This document shows, piece after piece, positions 5,991 to 6,414 of a DNA stretch of 6,414 nt. Location: assembly GCA_007129085.1 (NCBI GenBank), contig SKWF01000112.1, positions 1 to 6,414 of the forward strand. The letters run 5' to 3'. The notes under the pieces are model-generated. The model did not search any database. It was not told where the DNA came from and saw nothing but the letters and a program-made list of their open reading frames with translations. Source of the DNA: Balneolaceae bacterium (GTDB taxonomy: Bacteria > Bacteroidota > Rhodothermia > Balneolales > Balneolaceae). The stretch's first letter is position 1. Every line of letters begins with the position of its first letter. The position numbers were made by a program, and so were the translations under genes.

Positions 5991-6414
5991 ATGCTTGACT
6001 ACCGTTTTGTTGATGGTACCCGCCTAACCGCAGTTATTGAAGCGTTGATATTTTCGACCCCGGAGCCTATTCCGTGGGAAAAAGTTTCAGAAATTATTCA
6101 CGAGAGCGAGGAAGAACTAGAGCTGGATGAGAATACCATCACTACGATAGTAAATCAGCTGAATGAACGGTATGAGCAGAACGACCTCTCCTTTAGAATT
6201 GAAGAGACCGGTGGCGGATATACATTTACTACCAAGCCCAGGTATCATCCCTGGCTGAGTATATTTCAGCACGAAAATGCGTACCGAAAACTCTCGCAAT
6301 CAGCTATTGAAACCTTGGCAATTGTGGCGTATCGACAGCCGATCACAAAACCGGAAGTCGATCAGATACGAGGGGTAGATTCAGGATATATTTTGCGTCA
6401 GCTTCTGGAAAAAA
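5991..6414 (+). CDS. scpB: Segregation and condensation protein B (partial, 3' end outside window)
   Basis: The frame is open from ATG 5991 to the window edge, giving 141 residues. ScpB is the winged-helix kleisin-associated subunit of the SMC-ScpA-ScpB condensin that compacts and segregates the chromosome. The N-terminal winged helix shows LTAVIEALIFSTPEPIPWEK (12-31), then a helix and the wing IEETGGGYTFTTKPRY (70-85). The family hallmark follows at about 101-131: LSQSAIETLAIVAYRQPITK, then PEVDQIRGVDS. The C-terminal part of the second winged helix is cut off by the window. No Shine-Dalgarno precedes the ATG (CTATAGTTAATACACT). The usual scpA neighbour is not upstream; the nearest gene is the unrelated hydrolase, 91 nt away. 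Confidence 0.95.
   Translation, partial: MLDYRFVDGTRLTAVIEALIFSTPEPIPWEKVSEIIHESEEELELDENTITTIVNQLNERYEQNDLSFRIEETGGGYTFTTKPRYHPWLSIFQHENAYRKLSQSAIETLAIVAYRQPITKPEVDQIRGVDSGYILRQLLEK

Overview
This window looks like moderately AT-rich chromosomal DNA from a Bacteroidota/Balneolota-type Gram-negative. The hints are a non-zinc RskA-type anti-sigma factor behind an ECF sigma factor, an exported lipoprotein with its own 5' leader, no recognisable Shine-Dalgarno in front of the free-standing start codons (1381, 3024, 5991), and a GCS2-CBS ligase paired with an aspartoacylase-like hydrolase. The phylum is an inference; there is no rRNA or other decisive marker. All recognised genes are on the + strand and I see no mobile element, tRNA, rRNA or CRISPR array.

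Region 1 (1-1196) is a signalling pair. The last 38 codons of an ECF sigma factor overlap by ATGA with a membrane-spanning anti-sigma factor. Its cytoplasmic sigma-binding part and periplasmic RskA domain are separated by an unusual 120-residue coiled coil built of exactly five 24-residue repeats.

Region 2 (1197-2957) is one exported protein with its control sequences. A 184-nt leader carries three nested inverted repeats. It is followed by a lipoprotein made of three tandem ~150-residue domains, each with four conserved histidines, then by an 8-bp inverted repeat and a strong rho-independent terminator. The lipoprotein could be a target or partner of the sigma/anti-sigma pair, but this rests only on adjacency and shared cell-envelope location.

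Region 3 (2958-5899) is a two-gene operon. A glutamate-cysteine-ligase-family (GCS2) enzyme fused to two CBS domains overlaps by GTGA with a zinc-dependent aspartoacylase/succinylglutamate-desuccinylase-like hydrolase. One enzyme type forms amide bonds on an acidic amino acid and the other hydrolyses such bonds, which suggests synthesis and turnover, or processing, of an unidentified small peptide or modified amino acid.

Region 4 (5900-6414) is a short pyrimidine-rich spacer and the first 141 codons of scpB, the chromosome-segregation condensin subunit, which runs off the right edge.
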